A stretch of DNA of 64,000 nt. Origin: Sporosalibacterium faouarense. Its GTDB lineage: Bacteria > Bacillota > Clostridia > Tissierellales > VENL01. The stretch lies in NCBI RefSeq assembly GCF_016765695.1, contig NZ_JAETGO010000043.1:62001-126000 (forward strand). The letters are read 5' to 3'. The notes beneath the pieces are model-generated. The model worked only from the letters and a program-made list of their open reading frames with translations. It did no database searches and had not been told where the DNA came from. A program made the position numbers and the translations under genes. Shown in pieces: positions 9,268 through 18,347 of this stretch. Positions within the stretch are counted from its first letter, which is position 1; every line of letters starts with the position of its first letter.

Positions 9268-9301
9268 TCATATGTCCTTATTTATAATATATGAATGAAG
9301 G
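9261..9301. promoter_or_regulatory. Palindrome over the epimerase translation start
   Basis: CCTCCATTCATAT (9261-9273) and ATATGAATGAAGG (9289-9301) match at 12 of 13 positions around an AT-rich centre that includes a TATTAT/TATAAT string. If transcribed on the minus strand, the stem would bury the GGAGG sequence and the first ATG; as DNA it could be an operator. Function is inferred only. Confidence 0.4.
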
Positions 9302-9322
9302 TTTGTACTTAGTTATTCATTA

Positions 9323-9652
9323 TTAGAAATTTCTTCTTATAAAGTTTCCTGAGATTGGATAAGAATAGTCTACTCCATCAACCACCTTAACCATAGCTAT
9401 GATTGGGAAAATTACTCCAACAATAACAATCACTACAAATCCTAAAATACCTATTAAAATAATGGTTAAAATAGCAGAAATAGCAGCACCTATAGCTAAC
9501 ATTATTTGAAAACCTAATGCTTCCTTTGCTTGAGTCTTTACAAAGGGATCATTGGATACTAATAAAACTATCAATGGAGCTATTATAGGAATTCCAACAA
9601 AAGTCCCCAAATGAGATAAAGCACATAATAGTTTTTGTTCAGTTGTCAACAT
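9323..9652 (-). CDS. Small membrane protein, DUF4870/Tic20-like
   Basis: The 109-residue protein has a short soluble start (TTEQKLLCALSHLGTF), three to four hydrophobic segments (about 15-32, 47-70, 70-90) and the VKTQAKEALGFQI element typical of DUF4870 proteins. Function unknown; members are small integral membrane proteins. RBS GGGGGTG precedes the ATG. It is about 170 nt from the end of orr and probably separate from it. Confidence 0.75.
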   Translation of the reverse strand: MLTTEQKLLCALSHLGTFVGIPIIAPLIVLLVSNDPFVKTQAKEALGFQIMLAIGAAISAILTIILIGILGFVVIVIVGVIFPIIAMVKVVDGVDYSYPISGNFIRRNF

Positions 9653-9818
9653 CTTTACACCCCCTATTGATAATAGCCATTATATTATAAATGACATAAA
9701 ATATCCACAAACTTAATAGCTTTGTTCTACATAAAATTACTACGAAATTTAATACAATAAGTCTGATAAATTTTTAAAATTTTGCAAAGACATATTTATT
9801 TTATAACTATGAAAGTCC

Positions 9819-10883
9819 TTATTTACAAACTTTGTTAACATATTCAGAAGTCATAGTACTCAATATACCACCATAACTTAAATTAAAGTATACCTTATCT
9901 CCTACCTTATATTCATTATCACAATCTGTGATATCTAAGATAAAATGGTCACTGCTAGCCCCCAAAATTGAAATTTTATCATCATCAGGTATAACATTAT
10001 CTGTATCAATGTCTTGTCTACCAACGGCACATATTGCTCTTTTTCTTATTCCTTTGTCTTCAAATGTGGGCTTATTACCAAATGCATCCATTCCAATTTC
10101 CCCAATAGGTATTGATGGTTTATCTTTTATTTCAACTATCTCTACGATTAACTTAAAAGCGTCCTCATAGGTATCTTTAATTTTTTCACCAAAAGCTGTT
10201 TCTCTCCCCAATACGATAGATTCTCCTAATCTTAATTGATTTATCCCTTGTGGCATTTCACCATTCTCTAGTAGGTAGATACTACTTGAATTGCCACCTG
10301 AAATAATATCAAGCTGAATATCAAATTTTTCTTCTATTTTTTTCTTCAAGTCTAAGAGCTTATTTAGATTTTCTTTTCTTGGTATAACTCCACCATAGCA
10401 AGTTAAATTGGTTCCTAACCCTACAAGCTTGATTCTACTAAGCTTTAAAATACTCTCTACATTACTATATATATCTTCTTCTCTAAATATACCCTCTCTT
10501 AGATCACCTAAATCAACCATTAATATTATTTTATGATTCTTGCCTACTTTTATTGCTTCCTTAGATAATGCTTGTATTGTCTCTAATTCAGAATTAAGAG
10601 AAATATCTGCTAGTTCTACTACTTTATTAGCCTGACTAATCATTGGAAGTCTTAAAAGTAGCTTTGGAATGGAAATATCCTTTATTTTTTCTAAATTTTC
10701 AATTCTGGAATCTGCAAGCATCTTAACTCCACCCTTAACCATTGCTTGTGCAATTGGCGGATAAGCACAGAATACCTTTGTAACCCCTATAGCATCAATA
10801 TTATTTTTATCACATAAGGCTGAAAGAATTTCTGTATTGTGTTTTATTTTATTTAAATCGACTTCTATTCTAGGATAGCTCAT
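9819..10883 (-). CDS. orr: Ornithine racemase (alanine-racemase-fold PLP enzyme)
   Basis: Orr interconverts L- and D-ornithine so that the D-ornithine aminomutase can act. The 354-residue protein has the alanine racemase TIM-barrel start (YPRIEVDLNKIKHNTEIL), the PLP lysine in GVTKVF (K36 by my count), LMVDLGDLREG, NLTCYGG, ISGGNSSS and RLGESI. It is shorter than cell-wall alanine racemases and more like the YhfX/Orr branch. Its place as last gene of the ornithine operon is the main reason for choosing ornithine as substrate. RBS GGGAGATGATT. Confidence 0.87.
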   Translation of the reverse strand: MSYPRIEVDLNKIKHNTEILSALCDKNNIDAIGVTKVFCAYPPIAQAMVKGGVKMLADSRIENLEKIKDISIPKLLLRLPMISQANKVVELADISLNSELETIQALSKEAIKVGKNHKIILMVDLGDLREGIFREEDIYSNVESILKLSRIKLVGLGTNLTCYGGVIPRKENLNKLLDLKKKIEEKFDIQLDIISGGNSSSIYLLENGEMPQGINQLRLGESIVLGRETAFGEKIKDTYEDAFKLIVEIVEIKDKPSIPIGEIGMDAFGNKPTFEDKGIRKRAICAVGRQDIDTDNVIPDDDKISILGASSDHFILDITDCDNEYKVGDKVYFNLSYGGILSTMTSEYVNKVCK

Positions 10884-11028
10884 TTAATCATCTCCCTTTA
10901 AAAATATAACTGATTGCATCAACAAACTTATTATATTGATACAACCAGTTTAGTGTACATATACTGTATTATTATATTGTAATATAATCTTCATCTAGGC
11001 TCAAGTATGCTAAAATTTTATCATATAT

Positions 11029-12396
11029 TTATTGTATTTCTAGACTTTTCTTTAATAAGCTAAGGGCTGCTTCAGCATATCTTTTAGATAATACACCTAA
11101 AGAAGCCATTATGTATTTATTATCTACTAAAATTTTTGCTTCTTTATTTGGGTATAAGCTATTACCCTTATTGCTTAATGCTATTTGTTTCATTATATTA
11201 ATTCTATTAGGAAGCCTAGTCAAGGCACCTCCTGTACCAACTATATACTTCACATTTGTTAAATCCTTACCTTCAGCCACAGTTTTCTTTCCATTTGGAC
11301 CATATAAATGTCTTAGCTTTCCAGCATGTCTATCTACGGCAGTCAATACAGCCTCAAGAGCTAATTCTTCTACGAAACTTCGTTCTAAATCAGTGCTTGG
11401 TATAGGTTTATGATTTTCAATTAAACTATCAAGTTCTTCCTTAGAAATATTAAGAGTACTAATCAACTCATCTTTGCCAATTCTATCTACTACATTTCTC
11501 ATATTGACATATACTCCCAAATCTCCTTCAACTGTTCTCTTTGCCATTGGTTCAGGACTTATTAAAATCCTACTTATCTCCTCACTACCTTCTGTTACTG
11601 AATGAAGGTCGGTAGTGGCTCCACCTACATCAAGAGTTATCAAGTCTCCTAGTTCTTCTCTGAGTAGCTTTGAAGCAAGCATTACTGCTCCAGGAGTTGG
11701 TATTATTGGTCCATTTACCATTTCCCTTACCTTAGTCATACCAGGTGCATGAATTATATGCTCTTCAAATACATCCTGAATTACTCTTCTTGTTGGTTCA
11801 ATGTTAAGCTGATCTATTTTAGGATAAACATTGTCAACAATATATAGCTTGGATTTAGTATTTTCAAATATTAGCTTAATTTCTTCTTGATTTTCTATAT
11901 TGCCAGCATAAATAACTGGTACATCAAGATCTAAGTCAGCAATCTTTTCAGCATTTTCTATAGCAGTATCTCTTTCACCATAGTCTACTCCTCCAGCTAT
12001 AAGTATAATATTTGGATTTATCTCTTGTAATTTTTTTATATCAGTTCTTCTTAAACGCCCAGAGGTGATTTGCTTAATATTAGCACCTGCACCTAGAGCA
12101 GCTTCTTTTGCAGCTCTAACTGTCATATCATAAACTAAACCATGAACAGTCATTCTTAAACCACCTGCAGCACTACTAGTAGCTATTAGCTCATCATATT
12201 CTATTTCTTCAACATTCAGGTTCCTTTTTAGGTCATCTATTGCTCCTTTTAAACCTATGTTCACATCTCCCTCTAAAACTGAGGTAGGAGCTTGCCCCTG
12301 TCCCAAAAATTTAGGACAGGTGCCATTCACTCCATCAAAAGCATTAACTACTGTTGTCGTACTGCCAATTTCAGCTACGAGAACATTGGTTTTCAT
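11029..12396 (-). CDS. GlmL/MutL-family ATPase, probable reactivase of ornithine aminomutase
   Basis: This 455-residue protein belongs to the GlmL/MutL family of actin/Hsp70-fold ATPases: AEIGSTTTVVNAFD (phosphate-1 loop), GGVDYGERDTAIENA, LDVGGATTDLHSV (phosphate-2 loop) and GTGGALTRLP (adenosine motif). GlmL sits with the B12-dependent glutamate mutase genes in clostridia. Here it follows oraE with a TAATG overlap, so it most likely removes damaged cobalamin from, or reloads, OraSE. That role is inferred by analogy with B12-enzyme reactivases. Confidence 0.82.
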   Translation of the reverse strand: MKTNVLVAEIGSTTTVVNAFDGVNGTCPKFLGQGQAPTSVLEGDVNIGLKGAIDDLKRNLNVEEIEYDELIATSSAAGGLRMTVHGLVYDMTVRAAKEAALGAGANIKQITSGRLRRTDIKKLQEINPNIILIAGGVDYGERDTAIENAEKIADLDLDVPVIYAGNIENQEEIKLIFENTKSKLYIVDNVYPKIDQLNIEPTRRVIQDVFEEHIIHAPGMTKVREMVNGPIIPTPGAVMLASKLLREELGDLITLDVGGATTDLHSVTEGSEEISRILISPEPMAKRTVEGDLGVYVNMRNVVDRIGKDELISTLNISKEELDSLIENHKPIPSTDLERSFVEELALEAVLTAVDRHAGKLRHLYGPNGKKTVAEGKDLTNVKYIVGTGGALTRLPNRINIMKQIALSNKGNSLYPNKEAKILVDNKYIMASLGVLSKRYAEAALSLLKKSLEIQ

Positions 12397-14606
12397 TATT
12401 TATTCATTTCCCTTCTCTTTTCAACTAGGAATGTGGCAACATGAACTCCTTTAGTTCCTCTTCCGAACCCTGCGTCTACTCCACTTTCAACTGCTAATTC
12501 GTTAGAAACTTGAGTACCACCAGCTAATAAAACAATTTTATCTCTAATTCCCTTTTCTCTACAAAGGTCACTGATTTTCTTCATATTCTTATAGTGAATA
12601 TCATCATGACTTATAATAGTTGAAGCTAATATCGCATCAGCATTAAGCTCAATTGCAGCATCTACTAGCTTTTCTACAGGTACAGAAGTTCCTAAGTATT
12701 CACATTCGATACCATATTTTTCGATTCCACCATGCTTGATATCAATAATCTCTCTTAATCCAACCGAGTGCTCATCTTCTCCAACAGTTCCAGCTACAAT
12801 TTTCATTGGTTTTTTATCTATATCTTCTCGAATTTCTTCGTCGGACATTACCTTAGGCTTTGGTGGTATAACTAAATCAGCAGTATCTATCGTAAATGGT
12901 ACTCTACCTTTTATTTCTATTCTAGTACCTTCAGCTGCTTGCATAACTTCTTTATGAATAACTTCAACATCTTCTAAGCCCATCTTCTTACCAACCTCTA
13001 TAGCAGCAAACTCTGCAGTTCTCTCGTCAACAGGTAAGAATAGAGTAGTTTGAACTATTCCATCTCCTGCCCATTCCATTTCAGGCTTAATTTTTGTTGT
13101 TTCTCTAAGTTCTTTAGTTTCTTCTAATCTAACATTAACATTGTCGTTCTCATCTAATTCATCTATATAAACTATCTTATCTGGATCTTCTAATGAACAT
13201 CCACCGATTAATGAAGCAGGATTATCTATTGCATTCTTGTCATATTGTTCAACATTGTTATAACCAAAGAATGCAGTTACTGGAGCCATATATTCTTCAT
13301 CTCTTTCATATACTGTACCTACTCCAATTCCTCCTTCAATCTTTCTAGCGATACCATCACCATTTCTCTCTGGATACTCACCAGAATCAACAAAGAAGCC
13401 TTCTTCAACAGCCTTGAAGTATCCGCCAACTTCAATCATTTCTTCCATAAATAATACTGCTCTTTCTTTAAGCTCTCTAACTTTACCAGCTAATTCTCCA
13501 TGGTCTCTCTTGATTTCAACCATTTCTTGAAGTCCATCCATACCTACTAGAGCTTGTTTAGCTGTAGTTGTACCTTCTATATTATATATATGCCATGGTA
13601 CATTTCTACCTTCATCAGGGGTAATTGTAGATTGTATTTCTGCCCTAGTTAATTTAGAAATTAATAGATTTAGTACATGGGTTACAGTTGCTTCCCTAGT
13701 GGAAGAACCCATATATTTAGTATTTTGCTGTGCTCTTATTTTATAGTCTTTAAATACTTCTCTTAATGCTACTGCATAAGGTAAGTCAATTCTCATACAA
13801 GGTGCTGGTGGTGCTGTTGGTGGTACACTTGATAAACATATATTTTCTTTATCCATACCACATTTAACTGAGAATATTGAGTTAAGTCCGTGCTGTACCA
13901 TTAACTCAGGCATTACCTTCCAAGCTTTCATAGCTGTTGCATTGGCGTTATGTGCTCCGTCTATTTGAGCCATATCTGCCCAAGCCATGACCTTCTTAGC
14001 ATTGGCAGCATCAACAAATGATCTCACCATGTTTATATTTCTATACAATACGTTATATTGAGGATCTTGGTGAGCTCCATTAACTCCCTCTTCTGCAAAC
14101 ATAACAGCTATTTCAGGACCAGCAACTCCACTTACATATGAGTGATAGTTTATTGGTCTACCCACTTCATCTTCTATTAAATCTAAAGCTTTTCTTTGTG
14201 CTCTAACTTGCTTTCTTGTTATAGGAATACCACCTATTCCCTGTGGAGTTCCTTCAATCAATCCATCAAAGTGGCTTTGGCCGGCAGTTCTAATAACCAT
14301 TAGATGATCGGCTCCATGCCAAGCAGCCATTCTCATTCTTCTAATATCATCTTCAAATCTACCAGAAGCGATTTCTGTAGTAATTACATTTTGTGGCTGT
14401 GGATCCATCTCATTAAAGTAATGTCCACCTGGAAGTGGTTGACTTTGCTCTAGATTTTCAGCAGTATCATAGTATTCAAAATCTCCAATTTTTCTATGCT
14501 CTCCAGTGCCCTTTCTCCAAGTCCATCCTCTTCTTCTTGGTTTGTACTTATCTAAGTCTTTAAGAATATTTTTTATATCTAGTTTTTCATTTGGTTGTAA
14601 TTTCAC
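12396..14606 (-). CDS. oraE: D-ornithine 4,5-aminomutase large subunit OraE
   Basis: OraE binds adenosylcobalamin and PLP and converts D-ornithine to 2,4-diaminopentanoate. The 736-residue length and the TIM-barrel part (HGADHLMVIRTAGQSHFDG) match the family. The C-terminal Rossmann domain has the B12 motif DEHSVG with axial His (H613 by my count), and a lysine 11 residues later in IIDIK (K624), corresponding to the PLP-binding Lys629 known from C. sticklandii OraE, then LLAGGTQVSNELA. Start is GTG, overlapping the oraS stop (TAGTG), with RBS GGAGGTGA inside oraS. Confidence 0.96.
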   Translation of the reverse strand: MKLQPNEKLDIKNILKDLDKYKPRRRGWTWRKGTGEHRKIGDFEYYDTAENLEQSQPLPGGHYFNEMDPQPQNVITTEIASGRFEDDIRRMRMAAWHGADHLMVIRTAGQSHFDGLIEGTPQGIGGIPITRKQVRAQRKALDLIEDEVGRPINYHSYVSGVAGPEIAVMFAEEGVNGAHQDPQYNVLYRNINMVRSFVDAANAKKVMAWADMAQIDGAHNANATAMKAWKVMPELMVQHGLNSIFSVKCGMDKENICLSSVPPTAPPAPCMRIDLPYAVALREVFKDYKIRAQQNTKYMGSSTREATVTHVLNLLISKLTRAEIQSTITPDEGRNVPWHIYNIEGTTTAKQALVGMDGLQEMVEIKRDHGELAGKVRELKERAVLFMEEMIEVGGYFKAVEEGFFVDSGEYPERNGDGIARKIEGGIGVGTVYERDEEYMAPVTAFFGYNNVEQYDKNAIDNPASLIGGCSLEDPDKIVYIDELDENDNVNVRLEETKELRETTKIKPEMEWAGDGIVQTTLFLPVDERTAEFAAIEVGKKMGLEDVEVIHKEVMQAAEGTRIEIKGRVPFTIDTADLVIPPKPKVMSDEEIREDIDKKPMKIVAGTVGEDEHSVGLREIIDIKHGGIEKYGIECEYLGTSVPVEKLVDAAIELNADAILASTIISHDDIHYKNMKKISDLCREKGIRDKIVLLAGGTQVSNELAVESGVDAGFGRGTKGVHVATFLVEKRREMNK

Positions 14607-14971
14607 TATTTGTCACCTCCATTAAATGCGGCAACAGCTTCGTCCCACAATTCTCCTTCTAGAAGCTTGAGTCCTGCCTCTCTTATGTCCATATTTTTAT
14701 TTTTTGCTACTTTATAAACTACATGTCCTGCACCTTTTCCCATTAGTCCCCTATCTACGACACCTTCAACTATTCCTTTAGCTTCAATACTTGAGAATCC
14801 CATTCTAATTAATACAGATCTTTCTATTGAAGGAGTAGTGTTCTTTTTAGCTAAATCAACTAACGGATCAACAAGCTTTTCAGCCAATTCCCAAAATTTA
14901 GCTTCTAATTGCTCTTCTGTTAAGTCCTTTAAATGTTGTCTTCTATCTTGAAAATCGTCTTGTCTTTTCAA
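14606..14971 (-). CDS. oraS: D-ornithine 4,5-aminomutase small subunit OraS
   Basis: OraS is the small partner of OraE. The protein begins MKRQDDFQDRRQHLKDL and carries KKNTTPSIERSVLIRMGFSS and GLMGKGAGHVVYKVAK, all characteristic. I place the start at TTG 14971, 6 nt after AGGAGGTG, because the upstream GTG is part of that RBS; this gives 121 residues as expected for the family. One-base overlap with oraE and 54 nt after ortB. Confidence 0.95.
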   Translation of the reverse strand: MKRQDDFQDRRQHLKDLTEEQLEAKFWELAEKLVDPLVDLAKKNTTPSIERSVLIRMGFSSIEAKGIVEGVVDRGLMGKGAGHVVYKVAKNKNMDIREAGLKLLEGELWDEAVAAFNGGDK

Positions 14972-15024
14972 ATTTTGCACCTCCTGTTAAATATAAATCA
15001 ACTTTTATTATGTCATTATTATTC

Positions 15025-16440
15025 TTAATTTTCCTTAAGTTCATTAATAATACTTTTGATAAACTCAGCATCTGATTTAGTGTCCTCTGCTAGAAATTCT
15101 ATATCTTCTTTAGTTATTTCTGCATTTGGATTATTTGCTAAGCAATTCTTGATATAAGATTTTCTAATCTTATTAAGGTCTAAATCTCTAGCCTTGATCA
15201 AACTAGGATTCCTAGGTAATACGATGTTTTCACCGGGTACTTCGTCCTCAGGATTACCTATAATAATCTTTATACCATTATCTTTAGCAAATGATAACTG
15301 AGGTTGAATATGTTTGCCTGCCCCAGTATATTCTGTTTCTTGAACTACTATAATCTTATCCTTATCCATTTCTTGAGCCAAGGCAAAAGCAGCTGCCAAC
15401 GATGTATTCCCAGCAGGACCTCTTTCAAGTCCTTCTAGCTGAGCTAAAGCTTCAGTCATATAGAATACCTCGCCTTGATTAACAGTTACATATCTATCCA
15501 TATATCTTAAAGCTCTTGCAGCTGATCTTGGCACATCAGATCTGTCTGGCCATGTAGCAAAAGGTATCCCAAATCCTGTATGTCCTGTGGTAAAGGATTT
15601 TCTGTTAAACTGTTTATCACTAGCCATATGTAAACCCTTAAGATTTACACTGGCACCAATAACTTGAACATTTTCTGCTCCAGCTTTTATTAATCCCCTA
15701 GCAGTTCCTGTCAGGTTTCCACCACCTGCATTGGTAGCAACTACTACATCAGGATCTCTTCCTTCTCTTTCCCTAAATTGCATGGCCAATTCATACCCAA
15801 GGGTTTCTACCCCTGCAATACCAAATGGTGTATATAAAGAAGCATTAAAATACCCCGTTTCTTCTAATAACTTTAAGAATGTATAGAACAACTCTGGGCC
15901 TACAGTTAACTGTAATACCTCTGCACCATAGGCTTCACATTTTCTAGCTTTCTCAACTATTTCAGGTTGACCATATCCTCTTGAATCATAACATTCCTGA
16001 ACAATTATACATTTCAAGCCTAGCATAGCAGCTTGGCTTGCCACAGCTGCACCATAATTCCCACTTGTTGCTGCTATTACTCCCTTATACCCATTTTTCT
16101 TAGCATGATACACACTTGTTGCTGCTCTTCTAGCTTTATAGCTTCCAGATGGGTTTGCTGCTTCATCCTTAATAAATATTCTGGCACCTTTTCCCTTTGG
16201 AGCAAATTTTCTTGCTAGGTTAGTTATATTCTTTAATTCATATATAGGAGTATTTCCTATGCCAGTTTCCTCCTGTATATTTTGTATTTCCTGTAGACTA
16301 TAACCAGTATCTCTCATCATGGCATCGTAATCAAACAGAATACCCTTAGATTCAAATTTTTCATAATCTAAACCTACTGCCTTCTTCATTATATCATTTC
16401 TTCTACCCATCACAGCATTATAGCTCATATCTTTACTCAT
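15025..16440 (-). CDS. ortB: 2-amino-4-oxopentanoate thiolase beta subunit OrtB
   Basis: OrtAB splits 2-amino-4-oxopentanoate with CoA into alanine and acetyl-CoA. OrtB is the fold-type II PLP subunit, with the lysine in SGSYKARRA, the phosphate loop TNAGGGNLTG, AATSGNYGAA and FGIPFATWPDRSDVPRS (split as FGIPFATWPDR plus SDVPRS). It resembles threonine synthase, but the operon identifies it. The start is ATG 16440, 5 nt after GGTGA and overlapping the ortA stop by 8 nt (ATGAGTAA); the ATG 12 nt further up has its RBS too close. Confidence 0.94.
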   Translation of the reverse strand: MSKDMSYNAVMGRRNDIMKKAVGLDYEKFESKGILFDYDAMMRDTGYSLQEIQNIQEETGIGNTPIYELKNITNLARKFAPKGKGARIFIKDEAANPSGSYKARRAATSVYHAKKNGYKGVIAATSGNYGAAVASQAAMLGLKCIIVQECYDSRGYGQPEIVEKARKCEAYGAEVLQLTVGPELFYTFLKLLEETGYFNASLYTPFGIAGVETLGYELAMQFREREGRDPDVVVATNAGGGNLTGTARGLIKAGAENVQVIGASVNLKGLHMASDKQFNRKSFTTGHTGFGIPFATWPDRSDVPRSAARALRYMDRYVTVNQGEVFYMTEALAQLEGLERGPAGNTSLAAAFALAQEMDKDKIIVVQETEYTGAGKHIQPQLSFAKDNGIKIIIGNPEDEVPGENIVLPRNPSLIKARDLDLNKIRKSYIKNCLANNPNAEITKEDIEFLAEDTKSDAEFIKSIINELKEN

Positions 16441-16747
16441 TAGATTCACCATCCTTTAGGATGTCACGTAACTGTCTACCTATATAAAGTAACTCTGTTA
16501 CACATTTTCCATAGTCATGGTCATAAAAAGGATTTATCTCAATCAATTCCCCTTTAATTGTTCTTCCAATATAAGTTTCCACTTCTACTTCTTCACCGAT
16601 CTTAGCTTCATCGTTTAATAAAAACCCTTTGTCCCACATTTCTAGTGGTACTTTTTTCGTATCTTCTGGCACTTGAGGTGCCCTCTCATCAGGGGTTAAT
16701 ACAATATTATGTATTCTCACCCAATCTCCTTTTTTAGCAATATTCAT
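16433..16747 (-). CDS. ortA: 2-amino-4-oxopentanoate thiolase alpha subunit OrtA
   Basis: OrtA is the small non-PLP subunit of the thiolase. The approximately 104-residue protein has the typical KGDWVRIHNIVLTPDERAP start, KKVPLEMWDKGFL and VETYIGRTIKGEL. ATG 16747 is preferred; a TTG one codon earlier is possible. It lies 9 nt after ord and overlaps ortB by 8 nt. Confidence 0.92.
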   Translation of the reverse strand: MNIAKKGDWVRIHNIVLTPDERAPQVPEDTKKVPLEMWDKGFLLNDEAKIGEEVEVETYIGRTIKGELIEINPFYDHDYGKCVTELLYIGRQLRDILKDGESNE

Positions 16748-16756
16748 CAAAATCGC

Positions 16757-17803
16757 CTACCTTTTAATTAATTGTCTCATATCTCCCATTATTGCTCTAG
16801 GAACTGGTAAATCAATCATTGTTTTAAGACCTGGGTCAGCATTAATTACTTGAGGAATCATATTTACACACATAGCTATAGTTCCTAATCCACCTTCAAC
16901 TTCTGGCTTGATTGACATATTAACTTCTGGAGTTCCTTTTATTGTAATATAATCACCAGTATAAGTTCCTTCCATTTCTGGCTCAATCTGTTGTGGATGA
17001 ATCATATCTATCTTAGCTTCTCCATCTACATATCCTTGACCAGTCATATTTACTCCTGCCACATTTCCAGCTTTAGCAAATCCATGAGGTGATTTTCTAT
17101 CTACATTTGTAACTATTGGTTTCATTTGTTGTTCAAATTTTTCTACATTCCAGCCAATTGCATCACCTATCATTCTAATTGACTCAGCAAATCCAACGTG
17201 TCCAGCAAGACTACCGTCTTTAACTCCATTTTCAAATTCTTCAACTGTAATTCCTACCCCTTGCTCTTCCATTACAGCTGGTCCAAATGGAGATAAGCTA
17301 TTAACTCTTTTAGCTTCAATATGCTCAACATCTGTCATACATCCTGTTAGACAAACTACTAATAAGTCCATGATTAGTCCAGGATTAATTCCAGTACCTA
17401 ATACAGAAACTCCATTAGCTTTAGCTATCTTATCTAGCTCTTGTGTTAACTCAGGCTCTTGAGCCTTTGGATATGCCATTTCTTCGGCTGTTGAAATTAT
17501 ATTAATCTTATTTTCTAATATAAGCTTTAGCTTTGGAAAGGTTTTCTTAGTAAATGAATCAGTAGCCACTAAAGCTATATCTGCACTACCTTCACTAATA
17601 ATATCTTCAATATTATCTTTGATAATTACTTCAGGTCTATCTCCCTTTTCTACACCTAATACTTCGAATAAACTCTTGTTTACTCTAGTTTCATGTCTGT
17701 CACAAACTCCAACAATGTCTACACCTTTTTTCTTTAATAACATCTTAGCCATACCACTACCCATTGCTCCAAATCCCCAAATCACTACTTTAACATTTTC
17801 CAT
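16757..17803 (-). CDS. ord: 2,4-diaminopentanoate dehydrogenase Ord
   Basis: Ord oxidatively deaminates 2,4-diaminopentanoate to 2-amino-4-oxopentanoate with NAD(P)+. The 348-residue protein begins MENVKVVIWGFGAMGSGMAK (Rossmann GxGxxG), then GVCDRHETRVNK, GTGINPGLIMDLLV and GPAVMEEQGVGITVEEF in pieces, like the dihydrodipicolinate-reductase-type Ord family. The start at 17803 is fixed by GGAGGTG 6 nt upstream; the longer frame upstream has no RBS. First gene of the ornithine operon, about 150 nt below the sigma-54 promoter. Confidence 0.95.
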   Translation of the reverse strand: MENVKVVIWGFGAMGSGMAKMLLKKKGVDIVGVCDRHETRVNKSLFEVLGVEKGDRPEVIIKDNIEDIISEGSADIALVATDSFTKKTFPKLKLILENKINIISTAEEMAYPKAQEPELTQELDKIAKANGVSVLGTGINPGLIMDLLVVCLTGCMTDVEHIEAKRVNSLSPFGPAVMEEQGVGITVEEFENGVKDGSLAGHVGFAESIRMIGDAIGWNVEKFEQQMKPIVTNVDRKSPHGFAKAGNVAGVNMTGQGYVDGEAKIDMIHPQQIEPEMEGTYTGDYITIKGTPEVNMSIKPEVEGGLGTIAMCVNMIPQVINADPGLKTMIDLPVPRAIMGDMRQLIKR

Positions 17804-17962
17804 CAAAGACACCTCCAAAATTTTAATTTTAGTTTCATATAAGAAAGTATAGTCATTATAGGTTTTTATATACTTTCCAACTTCCATCAATGCATTACAT
17901 ACAACTAAACTTTGAGATATGCTTAATTGTATCATGTTAATTATATCCAATATTTATATAGT

Positions 17963-17979
17963 TGCAAAATCTAAGCCAA
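17963..17979 (-). promoter_or_regulatory. Sigma-54 (-24/-12) promoter of the ornithine operon
   Basis: The minus strand reads TTGGCTTAGATTTTGCA, an end-to-end fit to YTGGCACGRNNNTTGCW: GG and GC are exactly 10 nt apart, with TTGG at -24 and TTGCA at -12. It predicts a start near 17952 and a 150-nt leader before ord. Sigma-54 promoters need an AAA+ activator; one is encoded at 23393-24796. Confidence 0.82.
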
Positions 17980-18055
17980 CTTTGAATATATAAATATTTT
18001 TTTGCTAACGTGTAAATTTCAACATTTCTGAATTTTACATAAAAAAATATTAACT

Positions 18056-18118
18056 GTTTGCAAAACAAAAAAAATAAAAACGCAAATAATTTTGCATTAA
18101 TTATGCAAAATATTTTGC
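18056..18118. promoter_or_regulatory. TTTGC/GCAAA palindrome cluster, candidate enhancer for the sigma-54 activator
   Basis: Four overlapping or adjacent palindromes share TTTGC half-sites: GTTTGCAAAAC (18056-18066 region), GCAAATAATTTTGC (18082-18095), ATTTTGCAT/ATGCAAAAT (18089-18111) and the perfect GCAAAATATTTTGC (18105-18118). They start about 80-140 bp upstream of the -24 element, the usual distance for enhancer-binding sites. Which protein binds is inferred. Confidence 0.6.
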
Positions 18119-18273
18119 GATATCCTTATTTTCTTAATTTAATTATAACTGATAAAACTTCCAATTTCCATAAAGAGTTATTATAAGATTAGTAACAATA
18201 AATATTTCAACTGACCTCAGTAAATTTTAGTTCTGTTAATTTATACTTTCTAATATTTTTTTCTTTATAAATT

Positions 18274-18336
18274 AGGAAATTGCATATTTATAAAGAAAAA
18301 ATATTCTTGCATAAAATTTTAATATGCAATTTCCTC
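18274..18336. repeat. Copy C of the dispersed palindromic repeat (full length)
   Basis: The ends AGGAAATTGCATATT and AATATGCAATTTCCT form a perfect 15-bp inverted repeat around an AT-rich centre that also contains TTGCATAAAATTTTAATATG. It lies downstream of the RiPP precursor gene and upstream of the ornithine promoter region. Read on the minus strand it aligns along its whole length with the copy at 29331-29393. Confidence 0.85.
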
Positions 18337-18347
18337 AAATATTAAAA

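Noticed and set aside
9819-10883. Cell-wall alanine racemase
   Set aside because: Length, motifs and place at the end of the ornithine operon favour ornithine racemase.
15025-16440. Threonine synthase or diaminopropionate ammonia-lyase
   Set aside because: It shares the fold-type II PLP core, but the pairing with ortA and location between ord and oraS identify OrtB.
17804-17950. N-terminal extension of Ord by 49 residues
   Set aside because: The strong RBS GGAGGTG directly before MENVKVVIWGFG and the family length fit the internal start; the extension begins close to the predicted transcript start.
17804-17962. Cobalamin riboswitch in the leader of the B12-dependent ornithine operon
   Set aside because: I found no B12-box-like sequence in this leader; the region is short and AT-rich.
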